This document shows, piece after piece, positions 6,399-7,714 of a stretch of DNA of 7,714 bases (positions are counted from its first letter, which is position 1; each line of letters begins with the position of its first letter). The notes under the pieces are model-generated. The model did no database searches. It saw nothing but the letters and a program-made list of their open reading frames with translations, and was not told the DNA's origin. Source of the DNA: Candidatus Poseidoniaceae archaeon (GTDB taxonomy: Archaea; Thermoplasmatota; Poseidoniia; Poseidoniales; Poseidoniaceae); the NCBI GenBank assembly GCA_029250385.1, contig JAQXFJ010000196.1, positions 1-7,714 on the forward strand. The letters run 5' to 3'. The position numbers and the translations under genes are program-made.

Positions 6399-7049
6399 AT
6401 GAAGCCGGGAAGGGTGTCTCGAGGAAGTCAAGGTTGGTTGATGACTGCCGTTGCTCCATGGGGTGAAAATGCCGAAGACGCTTACGACCAAGGGTTAGTG
6501 GAATTAGGACTTGGAGATACCCGATTAATTGAAGTGAAAGGTGCCATGCTACCGTTGAATTTTGAAGCAACTCAACCACGACCACTACCCATGGGGTCAT
6601 TAGTTGAATGTCACATGGCAACTGCTTATTCTTACAACGGTTCTAGTGCGTGTGCCGGAGTTGCTTGGGCATCTTGTATTACTCCTGAAGGTGATGAATG
6701 TGCTATAGTAGCAACCATCTCTACGGAAATGGACTATGAAGAAACAACGCTTTTGCTTAGGAGGAACCTTCAACGTAGATTGGCCTCTAGAGACTTAGAA
6801 GTAATCACATTTGATGTGGCGGTAGATGAAGTTACAGCCGGAGCAGAACATCACGGGGTTGCCATGGCTGCACTTATTTTACCAAATTCCCTCTCTATTG
6901 GTGGAAGGCAATCGACTGGCCCAATTAGAGGCGGTTTGATGGTGCCAGAAGATAAAAAGCAGAAACGTGTTGATGTTAAAGCCCCTGCTGCTCCAGCACT
7001 AAGACCGGGTAGTAAAAGAAATGGGACAGGGTCAGATTTCAGCCTCTGA
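6399..7049 (+). CDS. Pyruvoyl-dependent arginine decarboxylase family homologue, cleavage serines missing
   Basis: Archaeal PdaD converts arginine to agmatine for polyamine and agmatidine synthesis, using a pyruvoyl group made by self-cleavage at a Ser-Ser pair. Residues ~10-160 follow the PdaD pattern: AYDQGLVELGLGDTRLIEV, AMLP, LPMGSLV, ACAGVAWASCI, an ATISTEMDYEE segment and a final HHGVAMAALIL. Where the family has 'ISSIMPP', this protein reads VKGAMLP (46-52), with K47-G48 in place of the serines, so cleavage and pyruvoyl formation by the known route look impossible. About 50 extra residues follow the domain, rich in K, P, A and G. I chose ATG 6399 because the frame's earlier GTG at 6354 would overlap the divergent gene by 16 bases; ATG 6441 would cut into the domain. 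It may be an inactive or repurposed paralogue. The family call rests on pattern matching from memory. Confidence 0.65.
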   Translation: MKPGRVSRGSQGWLMTAVAPWGENAEDAYDQGLVELGLGDTRLIEVKGAMLPLNFEATQPRPLPMGSLVECHMATAYSYNGSSACAGVAWASCITPEGDECAIVATISTEMDYEETTLLLRRNLQRRLASRDLEVITFDVAVDEVTAGAEHHGVAMAALILPNSLSIGGRQSTGPIRGGLMVPEDKKQKRVDVKAPAAPALRPGSKRNGTGSDFSL

Positions 7050-7086
7050 TAGTCATTTTCAATAACCACCGCCGGAATTTAATCTC

Positions 7087-7524
7087 ATGGCAGATACTTG
7101 GAATGTGTTCAAATGTCTTGCATGCAATAATTGTCATGGCAGAAAATCCACAGGTCATTCATGCCCACATTGCGGTCAACGGATTGCTGAATCAACACCC
7201 GTTGTTGAAAAAGCAGCCAATCCTAGTGAATTAAGGCGGAAAGTCATACTAGCAAACACACCTCCTGAACTTAGGGATGCATTATCAAAGCAATTGAACA
7301 AAGCAGAAAGTTTAGCCCAATCAACAACAGTTTTCAGTCCGAAAAAAGGTCTTCAGATACTGCGTGATTCACTGGACAAAGAAAGTAAAATATCACTGAA
7401 AGCAGTAAAAAAAAGCTTCAAGCAGAAGGGATTTGAAAATTCAGTAATATCCTTTTTAGAAATGGCCGAGGCTGAAGGATTAATTCTCCGTTTGGATGAG
7501 GAATTATGGCAATTTCTTGAGTGA
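7087..7524 (+). CDS. Zinc-ribbon protein with predicted C-terminal winged-helix-like region, function unknown
   Basis: The 145-residue product begins with CLACNNC (C10, C13, C16) and continues to SCPHCGQR (C26, C29), a zinc ribbon with one spare cysteine. A basic, helical middle (about 46-110) leads to FKQKGFENSVISFLEMAEAEGLILRLDEELWQFL. The alternation of a helix, 'EAEGLI' and a beta-hairpin ending in hydrophobics resembles the recognition helix and wing of a winged-helix domain. This suggests a nucleic-acid-binding or transcription-related protein, but no named family is recognised. It starts 37 bases after the decarboxylase-like gene and ends 34 bases before tRNA-Pro. The start at ATG 7087 directly precedes the ribbon. 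No strong Shine-Dalgarno is seen. Confidence 0.75.
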   Translation: MADTWNVFKCLACNNCHGRKSTGHSCPHCGQRIAESTPVVEKAANPSELRRKVILANTPPELRDALSKQLNKAESLAQSTTVFSPKKGLQILRDSLDKESKISLKAVKKSFKQKGFENSVISFLEMAEAEGLILRLDEELWQFLE

Positions 7525-7558
7525 AGTTGATAACAGGGAAGTCGTGGCAAAACACATC

Positions 7559-7636
7559 GGGCGTATGGGTTAGTTTGGCCTATACTCGGGCGTTTGGGAC
7601 GCTTGGACCCAAGTTCAAATCTTGGTACGCCCACCA
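7559..7636 (+). tRNA. tRNA-Pro, anticodon TGG, CCA encoded
   Basis: The acceptor stem GGGCGTA (7559-7565) pairs perfectly with TACGCCC (7626-7632), followed by A73 and encoded CCA (7634-7636). The D arm begins after TG with GGGT pairing to ACTC. The anticodon stem GGGCG/CGCTT (7588-7592, 7600-7604) encloses the loop TTTGGGA with anticodon TGG at 7595-7597, which reads CCN proline codons. The T stem CCAAG/CTTGG encloses TTCAAAT. The anticodon stem has two G-T wobbles and the D stem one. There is no intron. TTTGGGA is the usual tRNA-Pro loop. Confidence 0.95.
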
Positions 7637-7714
7637 TCATAACGATGCATAGCGAGTCGATCGGCACGATGAGCAACCCACCAAAACACTGGTAGGGACA
7701 AAACTGCAAAGGGG

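Noticed and set aside
6354..7049. Decarboxylase-like gene starting at GTG 6354
   Set aside because: It would overlap the 5' end of the divergent membrane-protein gene and adds 15 residues unlike the family; ATG 6399 sits just before the recognisable domain.
7353..7709. Minus-strand 118-residue open frame covering the end of the window
   Set aside because: It lies antisense to the zinc-ribbon gene and the tRNA. Its GVPRFELGSKRP segment is the well-known false translation of a tRNA T-arm and acceptor on the opposite strand.
1..7714. CRISPR array, insertion sequence, prophage or defence cassette
   Set aside because: I looked on both strands and found no regularly spaced repeats, transposase, integrase, terminal repeats or target duplications; all larger frames fit cellular genes.
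7637..7714. Possible further gene or tRNA after tRNA-Pro
   Set aside because: The 78 bases have no cloverleaf and no credible coding start before the window ends.

Overview
The window looks like a compact, AT-leaning archaeal chromosome segment of ordinary housekeeping genes. Supporting signs are an archaeal-type tryptophanyl-tRNA synthetase, a 20S proteasome beta subunit beside the KH/beta-CASP nuclease aCPSF1 (FttA), an archaeal ZPR1 zinc-finger protein, a SepF-type cell-division protein, a relative of archaeal pyruvoyl-dependent arginine decarboxylase, and a tRNA-Pro. A euryarchaeon is most likely. My best guess is a marine Thermoplasmatota lineage such as Marine Group II (Poseidoniales), but that placement is an inference from gene content and style, not from a marker phylogeny.

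Layout. Bases 1-597 hold the 3' end of a plus-strand gene for a protein anchored by one C-terminal membrane helix. trpS follows (683-2068, +) and meets head-on, with no spacer, a minus-strand pair. That pair is a SepF-like gene (2701-3276, -) followed by zpr1 (2069-2701, -), whose reading frame overlaps the SepF stop. A 159-base divergent region with inverted repeats (3277-3435) separates this pair from psmB (3436-4065, +). The aCPSF1/FttA gene comes next (4138-6042, +) and again abuts, with no spacer, a minus-strand gene for a small two-helix membrane protein (6043-6369, -). Then come an arginine-decarboxylase-family gene without the usual cleavage serines (about 6399-7049, +), a zinc-ribbon gene (7087-7524, +) and tRNA-Pro(TGG) with encoded CCA (7559-7636, +). 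Bases 7637-7714 hold nothing I can recognise. There is no gene-free stretch longer than 300 bases.

How the genes relate. The set is mostly information processing and protein turnover: tRNA charging (TrpRS), a tRNA, protein degradation (PsmB), RNA 3'-end formation and transcription termination (FttA), and possibly elongation-factor handling (ZPR1). The psmB-fttA pairing is one I recall from other euryarchaea. I see no defence system, CRISPR array, insertion sequence or prophage. The most interesting points are the missing canonical start codon of zpr1, the apparently dead self-cleavage site of the decarboxylase homologue, the two zero-spacer convergent gene pairs, and the coupling of sepF-like and zpr1 genes.
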